Origin: Triops longicaudatus
Lineage: Eukaryota; Arthropoda; Branchiopoda; Notostraca; Triopsidae
Direction of reading: 5' to 3'
Assembly (NCBI GenBank): GCA_022885665.1
Contig: JAGQDJ010000633.1
Coordinates: 1,240,001-1,304,000, forward strand
DNA length: 64,000 bases
Part shown: positions 39,088 to 51,735 of the stretch, piece after piece
Layout of the letters: each line of letters starts with the position of its first letter
How positions within the stretch are numbered: the first letter of the stretch is position 1
Made by a program: the position numbers and the translations under genes
Notes under the pieces: model-generated
What the model was told of the DNA's origin: nothing
The model's input: only the letters and a program-made list of their open reading frames with translations
Databases searched by the model: none

Positions 39088-40010
39088 ATCTGTCCAATAA
39101 GGAACTTTATATTCTCGTGACGAGAGCGACTATTGCTACATGTCTGGCTCCCCTTTCACATCTTTACATGATCGTTGTAAGCCCTTTCTGGGTCAAACAC
39201 GTCCGAGATTGACTGCCGCCTCATATTAGCATCCTGTCATCACCACTCGTATCGATTGATTCATAACACTTCCGAAGATCCAGGTCATGTCAGTCGGAGT
39301 AGATAACGTCTACATAACACACGACATCAAACAGTCCTAATTCGAGCAGCGACACATGGTACTAAAAGATACAATATTTTTTCTTTCCAAAAAGAAATTA
39401 CAAACTAGTGTTTTTCTTTTTCATTCCAAGCAAGTCTAAACGCATCTCCAACAAGAACAGAAACTCTCCAACTTTCTGATAATCCGTCGACACTTCGGTT
39501 GTATTCAAACTGCACATCAACAAACTTGCACCATAAAGACAAAGGCACAGACACAAGGATCGGAATTTCTTGAAATCACTTGAGTCACCTCAATCAACTT
39601 GCTCACGCGGCAAAGACTCGTAAGGGAACGTCGCTTGGCTTCATAAGCGTCGTCAGTCAACAAGTGCTGAGTAGACATTTACGCTCCTTGGCAACCTCAC
39701 CAAACGAGCCGCCGCAAGCATTCGACACCGCCTCGGACCTTCGTCGTGAATGGAATAAGAGCTAGCCCCACTTGGAACTGCAATGTGTTGGTTGAAGCGT
39801 CGAAGCCTTACGCTCTGTGTGCTCCGATCGGAACCACAATGAGACTGGAGGAAAAGAGGTCTTGTGGATCTTGCAGACTGACTGAAGTTCATAGATGTGG
39901 AAGAGGTGGGGACGACAACTAAGGGGTGGTGTTAGGGGGAGGTAACAAAGTCTCCACCAGCAATCAAGGTCTTATAACGAGATCTCGGGGATAGGATTAC
40001 GTAGTCATGG
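39088..40010. other. Gap between DPP distal first exon and DCAF17
   Basis: This interval contains the promoter side of DPP exon A and the 3' UTR of DCAF17, both on the reverse strand. I find no clear poly(A) signal and no further coding sequence. Confidence 0.5.
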
Positions 40011-41842
40011 CTACGGCCGTGATTCAGCTAACTCGTACGCGAGGACATACGTGTATCGTCGAGTTTGTAAACTTACCAGCAAATTGACGCCATCAACCAT
40101 GGAATCTAACGTCCATGGGTATGGGTCCGAGTCCACGACAAAGCTGTCGTTACCAGAAAAAGTTCTCAGTGTCTCGCCGCTTTCTGCATTGCAAATCTGC
40201 ACTTGATCAATAACGATAGCGCGGCTTGTTCTTTTGCTACACTCCCGGCCATAGACGATGGCTAATAGGCCTAATTCATCTTCGTAGCTCCAATGGAGCT
40301 CCCTGTCGGCACCTTCGTAATAACATCGCCCCCCAGGTCTTCCGGAAGACGTCATCCTGCTTGTTGAAGGAACACGATCTGGCGCATAAGAATAACACGG
40401 GCCTTTGGCGAGTATCAGTTGCTCGTCTTGACGATGACACATGGTGAAAATCCTGTACACACAATTAGCTGTCAACCGTCTTGAATTTTTTTGGTGCGAA
40501 CAATGGTTCAGAAGACAAATGGAAAATAGGGAAAAAATAAAGAAAATATTACTGTATGCTCGCGTCGTGAAGAAGAAGAATGCGTGATGATCCGTCAGGG
40601 TGGAAAGTTACTTGGAAACTCCCTAACTCCTCTTCTACTTTCAATTCCGGGCCGTCTACTTTGGCTCCACTAACGAGGTTGCTGACCTAAGCTCGCATCA
40701 TAAACAAAAGACTGGGTTTATTTTCTTTACATCTTTTTTTTTTTGTGCGCAGGGCTTACATGGAAACGTCCTTTGGAGCGCGTTATAGCCGACCAAGGAT
40801 AACCACCAATTACGAGGTAATTATGTAAGCTCTTCACGGTATACAAACAAGGTCCACATTGCTGGTAAGTTAGGAAACGTTCTTACAAGGTTTTGAAAGA
40901 GCTCGACTATCGCGCACTTACATGAGTGGTGCATGATTCAAGAGCATAAAGCTTGATTATTTCTCCACGATACATTGCGAGCAGCATAGACTCGCTGACT
41001 TGGGCATCGACTAACGTATTTCCGAAAACGGATTTACGTACCTTAGCATAAGATACGGATCGTCAAAACCGAATCGTCAAAAAATTGTACCCATAAAAGT
41101 TAAAAATTACCTGCAGTGTGCGCTTGAAATTCAAGCCAGGGACTTCAAAAAAGGCGAAAGTAACTAAAGAGTCACTTTGGCTGCCATTGCTGACGCTTTT
41201 CGTACTTCTTAGCGCCAAAGAGCGACCCTCGAGGTCAGTCAACATATTAACAAACTTGCACGGGAAAGAATCCAGATCTATGGTATGCATCAAAGATCCC
41301 TTGATGGTATCTATTATCAGGAGACACTTCGAGGTCAAAACGTATAGACACGGCTTGTAATCTAATACAGTACAATTTAATGTCCATTTAACACTCTGTT
41401 CACAGTTTTTACGTGTTGTTGTCGCGGACCCTCCTAAATCCAGGGGGTTTACAAGTCCCAAAGCAGCATCTTTCCATTGCCCATCAAACGGTACATATTT
41501 GAGTACTTTTCCATCTGCCCTATAGATACCAACTAAAGAAAAGCAATAAGCCAGCGCTTAGCTTTTTAGTCGCCTTGACAACAAACTGGATTTGTCCGTG
41601 CAGCTTCTCGCAACGAAGAGTCCATCATGTATAAAGGAAAAGGATTTTGAACACTTCTTTTTAAATTTAGGTTCCAGGCCTCTTCCCTTACTAAGCCACA
41701 GCATTCTAGGAAGTTGCCATTCTTTGGCATGCGTCAACATGCCAAGGTTTCTTGTCGCGAGTAATTTCAGGATGCTTCGCATTTCTGACTTGCCGGCAGT
41801 GGTTAAACGCGGACGATCCACGTTCCATGCAGTAGCTGTCAT
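40011..41842 (-). CDS. DCAF17: DDB1- and CUL4-associated factor 17
   Basis: Six exons close in frame to 491 residues (human DCAF17 has about 520): 41587-41842, 41111-41532, 40922-41041, 40760-40861, 40553-40686, 40011-40452. They run from ATG 41842 to TAG 40011. Landmarks shared with the vertebrate protein include LVIGGYPWSAI (human IGGHPWHYI), FHPDGSSRILLL (human FHPDASGRIIHV) and SYEDELGLLAIV (human DYEDELDLLSVV). The middle exon carrying VKWTLNCTVLDYKPCLYVL also aligns. DCAF17 is a proposed substrate receptor for the CUL4-DDB1 ubiquitin ligase and is found in the nucleus and nucleolus. The role here is by homology. The first donor is the non-consensus GTTTGT. The last exon contains an internal GTAAGT at about 40069 that is read through, because the downstream residues match the family. 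Confidence 0.85.
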
Positions 41843-43216
41843 TTTGATTCATTACATCTGCAACTTTCCTGTCAAATATAAATCAGAGATTATTCAAATG
41901 TATTATTTAATGATCGCAGAAATTTACCAATGAGATGAAACCAATCCCAGCTTTCAAGCAGCAAAATTAATTGTCGTACAACTTACTTAACAATGTATAG
42001 CACCGTTCTAGTTCTAAGTTGACGTCCAACAACCGCGTAACAGTCATGGAACGAAAATCGTTAAATATTTTTCAAACCACTGGGCTTTAATTTTCATTGC
42101 CTGTCTAAATCTGAATAGCGAACTGTACGGACACACAGCAGAGCGAACAACTCACGAACTCAAGATTTCGTATGGAGTACTTTGCCCGCGATACTTGACA
42201 GTAATATAGTTGTACTATCGTGGACATAAATGTGTGTGATATCGTGGGCGTAATCTCGTGACAATAAAATTCAGTGACATATGTTCCAAATCCAATACGT
42301 ACTTCGTATGCAAAACATTGTAAATTCGTTAATTAACGCCAACCGCAGTAACGAAGGCGGAGTAGCTCCGTGATCCTTAATTGGGCCTTTCTAATTTGGT
42401 AAGGACATTTTCGTGTTCTTAATGTGTTTGTTATTACAGTATGACCCAAAAGACGGGCCCGTATCCTAGCAAATAGGTATATGAGTAGTGTTTCGATCAA
42501 GCCTCTTGTAAACTAAACTCATGCCTCCCGAAACACCGTCACCCGAAACAAGGTTCTCCCAACGGAAACGTTCACTACTGATACTAGCCAGTGCCGTGTG
42601 AACAAAATTCATTACTTTCCTTCTTTTTATCACGACCCGTGTACCACGATTAAGTTAAATGATGAATGTAAGGACTTCATTTCCATTAAAAATTCACAAT
42701 CCGTCCAAAATATTGCTCGAACTCGACAAATGGGTGAGAAAATCTGCACTGAATAAGGAAGGAGACTTCATACTGTCCAAAGCGCCCGTATTATTACACA
42801 CTTTTAGGAATAACATGCTAAAAGACAATTATGCTTCACGGAAGTCCCTTTCGTATATTCCCATACGTATATTTTTCATCTACGGATATTTTTTCAATAT
42901 ATTTAATGAATAAGGACTTCTCTTATGGGTATTTGATCCCGGCAAGCATTTTTGATAATAGGTACTACCATCGCTCATAGACGGGTACATAAAATTCACA
43001 TTCACACCCAACACCAGAAATACCTGCCAACTACAGACAACCGCGTAAGGGCTAATGAAGGGCAGCAAACTTTTTCAGACTAGAAACAAGATTGAGCAAG
43101 CGAAAAATTGTAGAATTAGCAGAAATTTTTGTTAGCGTCTTTCCGTTACAGTTGAGAAACGCATGTCGGTCTATTTACGCAATTGACAAAAATTGCGATA
43201 CACAAACTAACGCAAA

Positions 43217-43367
43217 CCAGGCCCGTAGCCAGGATTTTGGTTGGGGGGTAGGGGGTTCAATATGCAGTTTTATTAGACACTTCGGTTTCGCCTATGTTCT
43301 CAATTATAAAATCATCATTTCGGGGGGGGGGGGGGGGGGNGGGCTAATCCCCTGGTCACGGGCCTGG
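43217..43367. mobile_element. Small MITE-like element with G-rich core and assembly gap base
   Basis: The left end CCAGGCCCGTAGCCAGG (from 43217) matches the reverse complement of the right end, CCAGGCCCGTGACCAGG (ending 43367), at all but two positions. The interior is short, noncoding and contains a run of 18 G interrupted by an N at 43340, the only ambiguous base I noticed in the window. The ends suggest a non-autonomous DNA transposon. I see no convincing target duplication. Confidence 0.65.
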
Positions 43368-43910
43368 AAGGAGCTCACATAGACGAAAAAGATTTCTATC
43401 ATAACAGTCGACGAGTTTCGATCCGTTCTTCTTTTACGTTCATTCCACGGAAAATCTATGAAGTAAAACATTCTACTTGTCATCTAATTATTTGAGAAGC
43501 TTTGGATTCTGTGTTTGGATCACAGATGACGTAGAGTAGAAGAAATCGACACATTTTCAATATGTAGTCTAGCGCGGCCAGTTCAATTCACGCCACCCAT
43601 TTTCTTTTTGACGAAATCGACGTACAAAAACATTATGTTCTAGGGTGACACGACTGTCACGTTATCTTCTTAAAGAAGGAAACAAAGCCGTATTATTTGC
43701 TCGCCGCAACCACGATCGCAGCCTTGGTGGTTGATGGAAATTATGCGTATCCATACGAAGGCGTACCCAAACAGTCTGCAGTTTAAGTGAAGTAATTATC
43801 TAATTTTTATGTGAGTCTGTTCATGAGTAATATTTGAACACAACCTCAATACACAATTGATTCGTTTTTAAAAGTAACACCGAACGACAATATATTGCTG
43901 TTTATTTCAA

Positions 43911-43916
43911 CAAAGA
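43911..43916 (-). terminator. Poly(A) signal for MPPE1 (AATAAA, reverse strand)
   Basis: The plus strand reads TTTATT, so the reverse strand carries AATAAA about 215 bases beyond the MPPE1 stop codon at 44131-44133. Confidence 0.5.
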
Positions 43917-44130
43917 GATTTACATAATTTGCTTGAGAAACAGTTTAATGTAAGTGACTGGAAGTGCTCCATTACAGACAGTGATGACTCGATTGGCGTG
44001 ACGGAAATGAACATTTTCCCCTCTAAATGATATCTCCTTTACCCAGGCATGCTTGACTTTTGCATCAGTGGTGTGTTTCCGAAAGAAAGCTTTGGAATTA
44101 CTTTTGTTCTAAAGTCTGATCTTGAAAAGG

Positions 44131-45779
44131 TCAGAAACTTTTCTTCAGACCTTTCCTGTATAATCGCTTGCGTATTGCTATAATCAAAAGAATGACGTAA
44201 AGTATGCCCATGCACGCATAACTGAAATATACGGTAGATTCCATGGGCATCATACACTTTTCAACCTTGAATTTCTCCACGCCAAAAGTGACCTATGCAA
44301 AGACAGAAATTGCACATGTGTAATTCTTTCTTAGAGAAAAACTTTCTTACAGTGGTACCTCATCTCTTTACATTTTAGTTTATCAAAATAGTATTACCAT
44401 GAGAAAACTTGGATTGTTTCTATTTCTCCAGGAAAAAGACGGCACCGAAATTTCCACAATATTCCTGTGTCTATATATGCATCCATGATGGGTATGACCC
44501 GACAGTACTAATCTTGGTTCAAATTTCGACAATAACTATAAATATAAAATTAACTTAGTGAATTTGTTGAACTGTTGTACAAACGCTAAAACTTACCATT
44601 TCGCTCGCTTCTTCTGACAAGCAATCCCATTTTTCTCTAAATAGGGTACTCTTTTCATCCTCTGGAGCTGCATCTTCCCCAACACACGTAGCATCGGACT
44701 GCCGATGTAGAGGGAAGTGCTAGATAAACGATTATAGTTCTCTGTTACACCTGGCATTATATATTTTTTTATTTTGTACTTGGAGCAGAATAGGTCTGCT
44801 GTAGGGTTTCAAATACGATATATTCTTATTGCAGTTGTGTTTCAAGCATTCAATATCACCTTTCGGATAATTAAGCTATTAGAAATTAATAATTTAATAT
44901 TAACTATCAACCTGATACAGCGTTCAGCCTTTTAATGGCTCTATCGCACAACGCACAACCGTCCCCCTCCATGGCCATGCTATTGATGGATAGGAAATGA
45001 ATATTTTTCATTGTATCCCAGGACACAGGCGGCTTTCCAAAGCTTTTTTCAAACATCTGTAATTTATCTGGATAGATCCTAGTTTATTGTATAAGAAAAA
45101 CTTCGTTAGGTTAGCATTGATTAGAGTTCACGTACGCACGCATAGTGAAATCCAATATCGTGATTGCCGACTACGACGTGATGACGCTTGCCGTTTGCAG
45201 TCGGAAATAGGGAGTGAAACCGCTGAACGTAGTTAGCAAACCCTGCCTCATCTACCCACATCCCTTCGTCAAATACGTCGCCTAATACGATACATTTTTC
45301 GTTCGTTCGTGCAATCATCATTTTTCATTTCAATACTCGTACCCAGGAACATCACGACATCTGGTTTGTGTATGGTCTGTGCCGTTACGAATGCACGGTG
45401 CATTTGCCATTCTCTAAGGGAGATAACAGTTAACAGTTAATTTCATCAAAGATAGCATCATACACTATTATTGCGAAGGTCTTTCCTCATACCTGCGTAA
45501 TTTGTCGAACCAATGGCCCCTAAATGGACCTAACAAATGTGTGTCGGCTAGTACCATAGTTCGAAGTGTATTTTCTTCCGCTAGAAGGGGCCATGAACAC
45601 TGTAACAATAAAAATTAAATACAATTTTGGACGTAAACTGGCTAAACGAAATGTACCTGCATGATGACTATGTAATATATCAAAAATTCATTGAAAGCCA
45701 ATGCTAGAAGCGGCCCAAGCACAACCAGCCAAGTCACCTTGGATTGATGCTTGAGATATCGTTTACACGATGCGAACAT
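44131..45779 (-). CDS. MPPE1: Metallophosphoesterase 1 (PGAP5), GPI-anchor remodelling in the early secretory pathway
   Basis: Nine exons close in frame to 370 residues (human about 396): 45657-45779, 45493-45599, 45343-45413, 45140-45281, 44912-45078, 44780-44859, 44597-44719, 44398-44535, 44131-44292. A membrane helix sits near residues 16-40 (ends EFLIYYIVIMQ). The calcineurin-like metal-binding motifs follow in order: DTH 60-62, GDVFDEG 101-107, GNHD 139-142 and GHTH 284-287. A second helix near the C-terminus is followed by a tail ending KKSF, a KKxx dilysine retrieval motif. PGAP5 removes an ethanolamine-phosphate side chain from GPI anchors so that GPI proteins can leave the ER. The acceptor of the sixth exon is uncertain: 44859 fits phase best, and 44875 is an alternative with a different upstream donor. 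Confidence 0.93.
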
Positions 45780-48700
45780 TGTTTTGCTTGCACGAGAAGT
45801 CAAGCGTGTGTATTATTCGTCCATCCCATTATACCACCTTATACGTTCCGGGCCTCTACGGGAAACGCCATAGACTCAAGCTTTCCGTCGCTACAACAGA
45901 GGGCAAACCGTACTCTTCGCTGGGTTAAAATCAACCAGTGTACGTGCCAAAAAAGCATTTGCCACGGAGTTAAAAAGACGTGCTTCGTTATGATGAAGGA
46001 TTGCAGAAAGCCCCCTCATAGAAGAACAGACGGCAAGATGGGAAAACGAATAAGTCGAAAGAGGAATAGGAACAATGAGCAAGCAATCTCTCTAGGGAGA
46101 CCATTTGCCCATAATAGGAAAACTGCACGTTACGTATAGTTTCCCTATTACTGGGGATAAGGGCTGACCTTATTAGCATACATACCGACAACTCAACATT
46201 GTAGTTGGCGAGTTTTATGTCCAGCTATGTTTAACCTTGCCTCCAGGCCTCACGCATGCATAGCCTCAACTAAGGGGCGGCCAGCAAAAGCGTATATACA
46301 GCAAGCCCCTCCAAGAGAGATGAAACCAAAAGTCCGCAGTTAAAGCGTCAAGCATCTTTTCGACTCAGTTCGTTTCTTTATTCTTCTTTTCCCTCTACGT
46401 TCCTCTGTATATTTACATCTTCCTTTCCAGCTGGCCATTGGTCAACTTGCCAGCTTAGGGGCAATTAAATGGAGGAAAGAAATGCTGAAGACAAGATGAA
46501 AGGCAAGGTACTTCGGGGGTAAGGATAGCGGGAAAACGTAGGGGGAGAAACGAGTTTCGAAGAGAGAGACGGAGAGAGAAAAAAAGGAGGTGGGGTGGGG
46601 GGGTTAATGTCGAAATGTAGAAGAACAGAAGAATTTCGTGGAGGTCAAAGGCCCTTTCGCGACTGCCCCCTTTCCTTTCCTCCCCCTATTTCACCACCAG
46701 CGTCCAGGTTTCGCTTTGATATTGATGGTTTTTCGGTTCAATCCTACGATTCTCCCCTAACCACCCGAGCAAAAATCACCTGATCTCGAAATCAGCCGTA
46801 CTCTGGCATCAAAAATAGAAGTAAATTTAACTTGGCCTATGAAATTATCCATAAAATCCTCCAAGAATCCTGACCGTCCAATAAATAGCCATTTACTGGG
46901 TTTTTCGCACAAGAGCAGCGGACGCTCTCTTTGTCAGAGTAGTTAGGTCGCCATTCTTTTCTTTTTCTGGAAAAACCACCAAGGCAAAAATGGGGAAATG
47001 AGTTTGGCGGTGGTTTGTAACTCCGACCGACAGGTTAAAGACAAGAAAAAGTCAAGCATGAAAGAGTTATTAGAGACAGGTCAATTTAAAGCAAGACACT
47101 AGATTAGCTTGGAGGTTTTCTCTTTTTTTTTTCGTCCTTTTGACCAGGTCGGAAATGCCGCTTTCCGGTATCTCACTGCGGTATGTCCGGTACATAGCTT
47201 GCAACCCCGAGATGCTTCGGGTGGTTATTTCCGATTACGGAGTAGGCTCACACAAAAACATACCTGCCACCTGCAACTCTCGACCCGTCATATGATACCG
47301 AGTTAACAGGTGTGGGATCCATCGAACTTTACCTTACACCTTCCAGATTTGAAGAGCCCTTAGTACGTCATAAGCGAAGAAACGTCCCTTTTGTGAAGAT
47401 GAAAAAAGGCGTTGTTTTTTAAGCATATATCCACTTTTATTTTCAACGTAAGACACCTCAACTAACACGGTAAGTGGAACACACAAGTGGAATGTATTAA
47501 TTTCTATTTATAACGCGATTTCAGTTTTTTTGTGTTAAGTTGCAGAAAAAATCATTTCATTTTTTTGTGTCGGTCTCTTGTAGCTTTTCATTTGTCGATT
47601 GGTTTTCTTGGTTGGAAACTCCCCCCTTCTATTACAAGTTGCAAGAAAAACCACCCTTTACCGTTTCTTTTTTCTCTTCTTCTCCGGCTGCGTTTTGGCC
47701 TTGGCGGTATGGTAGCAGAGCCATGAAACCTTAAAACTTGAAACGGTGAAATGTAAAATGGCGATGGCGCTATAACATCCCCCCTCATCGCTGCTTTACC
47801 TACTTATAAGCCCCACGGCTGTGGCAGTTTTACGACTGGGGCCATGGCCAGTCATGCTGGCTACAGCAAACCAGCAATCGCACCTGGAGCTAGAAGAATA
47901 TACAAGCAAAAAGAAAAATAACTTTTAAGGGCAAAAGGGGGAGAAGTATGGAAAGCGCACGGTGGTAAGGAGAGGAATCGGGGTTGAGGGGGTGAATGCT
48001 CGGGGTGGTTTTGATGGGGTTAGGATAAAATCATAGAGAGGTGGCGGTCGTTTTATGAAGAGCATATCGAGGAAACCACTGGACTAGAAGAAAACACGCT
48101 GTTGAGAAAAACAAGCCAAGAGTTTCTGAGCAATTTTCATTTGCAGATCGCTTGCACATCTTGTGCTTATGAAATCTTTTCCCCGAGATCGAGCGCCTAG
48201 CTTTGGCACGACAAAGAGACGTAGCTCCAGTTGGATCAGAGGCAAACAGACGATCGCTAAGTCTGTAGTTTTTGGTCATAAAATGCAAGCCTGGAACATG
48301 TATCGTAACGTAACTGCCAAATTTGAAGTGATTTACGCAGGGGAGAAAGGTTTCTAAGAAGTTGTAACGCAAGGAATATTGATAAGTTGTGAGTACCTAA
48401 CATATATACTGATGGCAGCAACGAATGCTGGAACATAAAACGACCATGGACCAAGACAATAAAAACGGGTTTATGGTGCTACGCTCTATACTTGCAGCGA
48501 CCTAAGGCTCTACGAAATAGATGCAAAAGAGTTTTCCAACCCAAATTTGTTTACGAGCCTCAGTGCCTCGCCGATTCGAGCTCTGCCTTTCTGTCGCCCA
48601 ATTCCGACTTTTTCATAACTTACTACTCTGGTCTAGTGATTTACTTTTAATAGCCAGAAAGGCTCTCAAATACTGGCTTATGACGTCCTAGGCGTGCAGC

Positions 48701-51700
48701 TTGTCCAAATGGCACCGTTTTTCAATAGCCTATGTGTACGGGATATCGATTCCATTATAAAACTCCATAACATCAGACTCAGCAAGGGAAAAATCCAGCT
48801 TTCAAGTGTTGTAAAATTTCTCAACTCATTTTATTTACAAGCTTATGGCTTATTCAAAGATAGGTTCTGTATCCCCCGTCACGAGCGCTCGACGTTGCTG
48901 GACTCGAATTCGGGATAAACAACCGGAACCCTGTTATTCCTTTTTTTTCTTTGCGATGCTGAGTGAGAGAAAAGAAGAAAAACAACGAGCATTCTTAAAC
49001 TGGATTTTAAATAAGTATTTACGCAAGTAAAAAAAAGTGAAAGATGCGTGGAAAGGATTGTCTGGGCTTACTTTTGACACATTTTTCCACCAATTATGTT
49101 CCCACTTAGTTGGTATTCGGCCCTGGAGTTAAGTAGAGCCATTTGCGCGGCATAACCGAAGGTCCGCAGCCGAAAGTTTATCCGACATACCCATACCCAT
49201 GCACCAAGTGCGTGTACGGTTCTGGTTCGGTTTAGTAGGACGGCATCGACGTTGTATCGATCAGCGTCCCTGTGTGTGTCCACGTCAGTGACGTTCGAAT
49301 GGATAGATAAACTTGCTCGTCTAACATCAACTCTCCACTTCACACGCTTTCTCTTTCAGTCTTGCTTTGTTGTCTTACGTTACTCTTTTCCCACACAACT
49401 CGTCAACACGTTCACACGTCATATTTCGCTCACATAGGGCAACCAACTTACTCTTGTTTTCTATATTTTTAACAACTCGGAAGTTCGATAAAATATGCAA
49501 TTAAAGTCCATTTTCCCCTCCAGAACGCGCTCGACTGTTAAACTGTTAGTTCTCAACTAAAAGGAAGTCGGTTATACGCCTAAAACGTAAAAAAATAAAT
49601 AGAAGGTGAAGACTAGGTTGCATTCCTGGCCAAGATCAGAAATGCAAAACAAGACGAGGACCTGTGAGCACTGAAGATCTAAAATAGGTATTTCCTTTGA
49701 ATGTCATAGTGCTGGGTTAAAAATTTAATTAACATTTCAAAATAAGTTCCCAAAAGGTGTTTAATGAAACAAATGCAGAAAACGCTGTAAATTTCATAAT
49801 CTGTAATGTCTTAACCAACCAAGTTGGATTCTGTCATTTTGCCATACAACGGCGCCAAGGCACCAGGTCAGCTATCCAAACGCAAAAAAAGTAAATACAC
49901 CAACAAAATAAGTCTTCTGAGTCGTTTCTTGACAGCCTCGCTGTATTTGTACGCTGCAATAGCCGAATTTCGCACAATTTGCTTTATAGAAAACCAAACA
50001 GGTAAGTGCAGCGGTGGTTAGGTCACGGTTTCCAAAAACAAGAGATCTGTTAAGTCAGAAACGGGAGCGTATTGAAAACAGACTGATTAGGTAACAAGCA
50101 GGGAAAACTCTCTTCCAGTGTTCGAAGATGAGGAATAAAACCATAATTTTTCAAACGAAAAAAGGAGGTAGAGGGAAGTCGGTACAACGGGCTAAGGGAA
50201 GCTATGCGAAAAGGAACTTACAAAAGACAGCACTGGCCTATTAGAAAAATTACGCTTTCGTTTGTCATTGTTCCACAAAATAAAATTTCCAAAAAAATAC
50301 AAAAAACAAGAGACAAATAGGAGGGAAAAAGGGAGAGGTAGCTAAAGGCTGTCATTTATTTTCTTACATTTTTGTTTGCTTTTCATCAAAAAATGACCCG
50401 CACGTAATTCCCTGACGGTCAATACTTGTAACCATTGCATCCACGGCATGGCATAGTGTCCAATCACTTGGTAGGGGATCCGAGGGTGTCACCTCGTAAG
50501 GAATCTATGACATTCCAAAAGTCTCCCTCGTTCACACGTTCGGAGAACCATTGATTTCAGGAAGGAAAAAAAAAACTGTTCTTAATTAACTACAATCCTT
50601 CCTGCCTCATTTCCCCAAAACAGATCTACACGTCATCGAACATGTGTCCTTTTTTACCCCTTAAGCGTTGACAATTCTTTCTTTCTTCCCTTTTTACTTT
50701 TCGCTTCCTTTTTCTTCTCTCCGCTGGCTCTTGGACATGAGGTAGACACAAATGGCCGCTAATTCTGCCAGAAACAATGGCTAACCATCGTAACAAATTC
50801 TAACAATATCATTTGATCAATTTTGGATTCACATTCTCCTGCCTCGCGAACCAAACGGAATTTAAATTGTAACACAACTCGTCCGAGGAAAAAAATAAAC
50901 AAAAAACAAAAACGGAATACTTCTTTTTCGTTAAAAAAAAACAGCGAGACAAGAGATCGTAATTGGAACCTTTTCACAACGGTAGCTTTTCTCTTTACTT
51001 TTAGCTTACAAAGGAAACCCTACCGTTGAAAGCTAACAACTTCTCTGGCACTTGTATGGCATAGACCGAAAAATTCCAAACTCTGATTAAAATAGTAATT
51101 CACTTCTTCGCCGAAGAATTTAGGCTGGCTTGTCAACAGGAAACGCTAAAAATTTGCCTATACTTCAACAAAAACTACGAATGTTCCTTTCTAGCTAACC
51201 TTGCTTTTTTTCGAAGACCTTAATCAGGTATTATGCCTAAAAATGACTAAACAAACGAGGAAAAAATAGTCTTCACTTTTCATGCTATCAAGATAAAAAA
51301 CTAAGTGGCATAAATTAAAAAAAGGTAAGATAAAAAAAGTTTCACTTATTGGAATGCCATTCGTCACTCTAACATTGCAATGTTTTTTAAGAATCAAGTT
51401 AACAACAACTCATGGGTGAGAGAAAGTCCTGAGGTAGAACAACGCCGATGTTGTATCGAAACATCACCCAATGCAAAGAGAGGGAGTTTGTAATAATACT
51501 TTTGAACCTAAAACCCAAATAAACTAAAACATCGAAAAATAGTTTGGACAATTTCTCAGCTTCTCCCTCCCTTTCGCCAAAAAAGTATTTTAGGAACCAA
51601 TTCAGGATTTTTTTTTATCCATCGCAAAACAATTCGGAATCGAAAACAATGCTACCCACTTTTTTATCGCTTCCCGATCTCGAGGTAGTCTTCTTTTTTA

Positions 51701-51735
51701 ATATTTCTTTGTTAAAACTAACAAACAAACTGTCA
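45780..51735. other. Six-kilobase stretch without a supported gene
   Basis: Bounded on the left by the MPPE1 start and on the right by the Zelda stop. The right part probably contains the Zelda 3' UTR, since reverse-strand AATAAA signals occur only far from its stop (for example 50357-50362). A purine-rich tract lies at about 46550-46610. The ORFs here (up to 131 codons) look random in composition and lack splice partners. Confidence 0.55.

Larger units (their letters stand above)
41843..44130. other. Gap between DCAF17 and MPPE1
   Basis: 2.3 kb holding the 5' flank of DCAF17, the 3' UTR of MPPE1 and one small transposon-like repeat at 43217-43367. The remaining sequence shows no gene. Confidence 0.6.

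Noticed and set aside
45744..46139. 131-codon plus-strand ORF
   Set aside because: It overlaps MPPE1 exon 1 antisense and then runs into intergenic DNA. It is Cys- and basic-rich by chance and has no family match.
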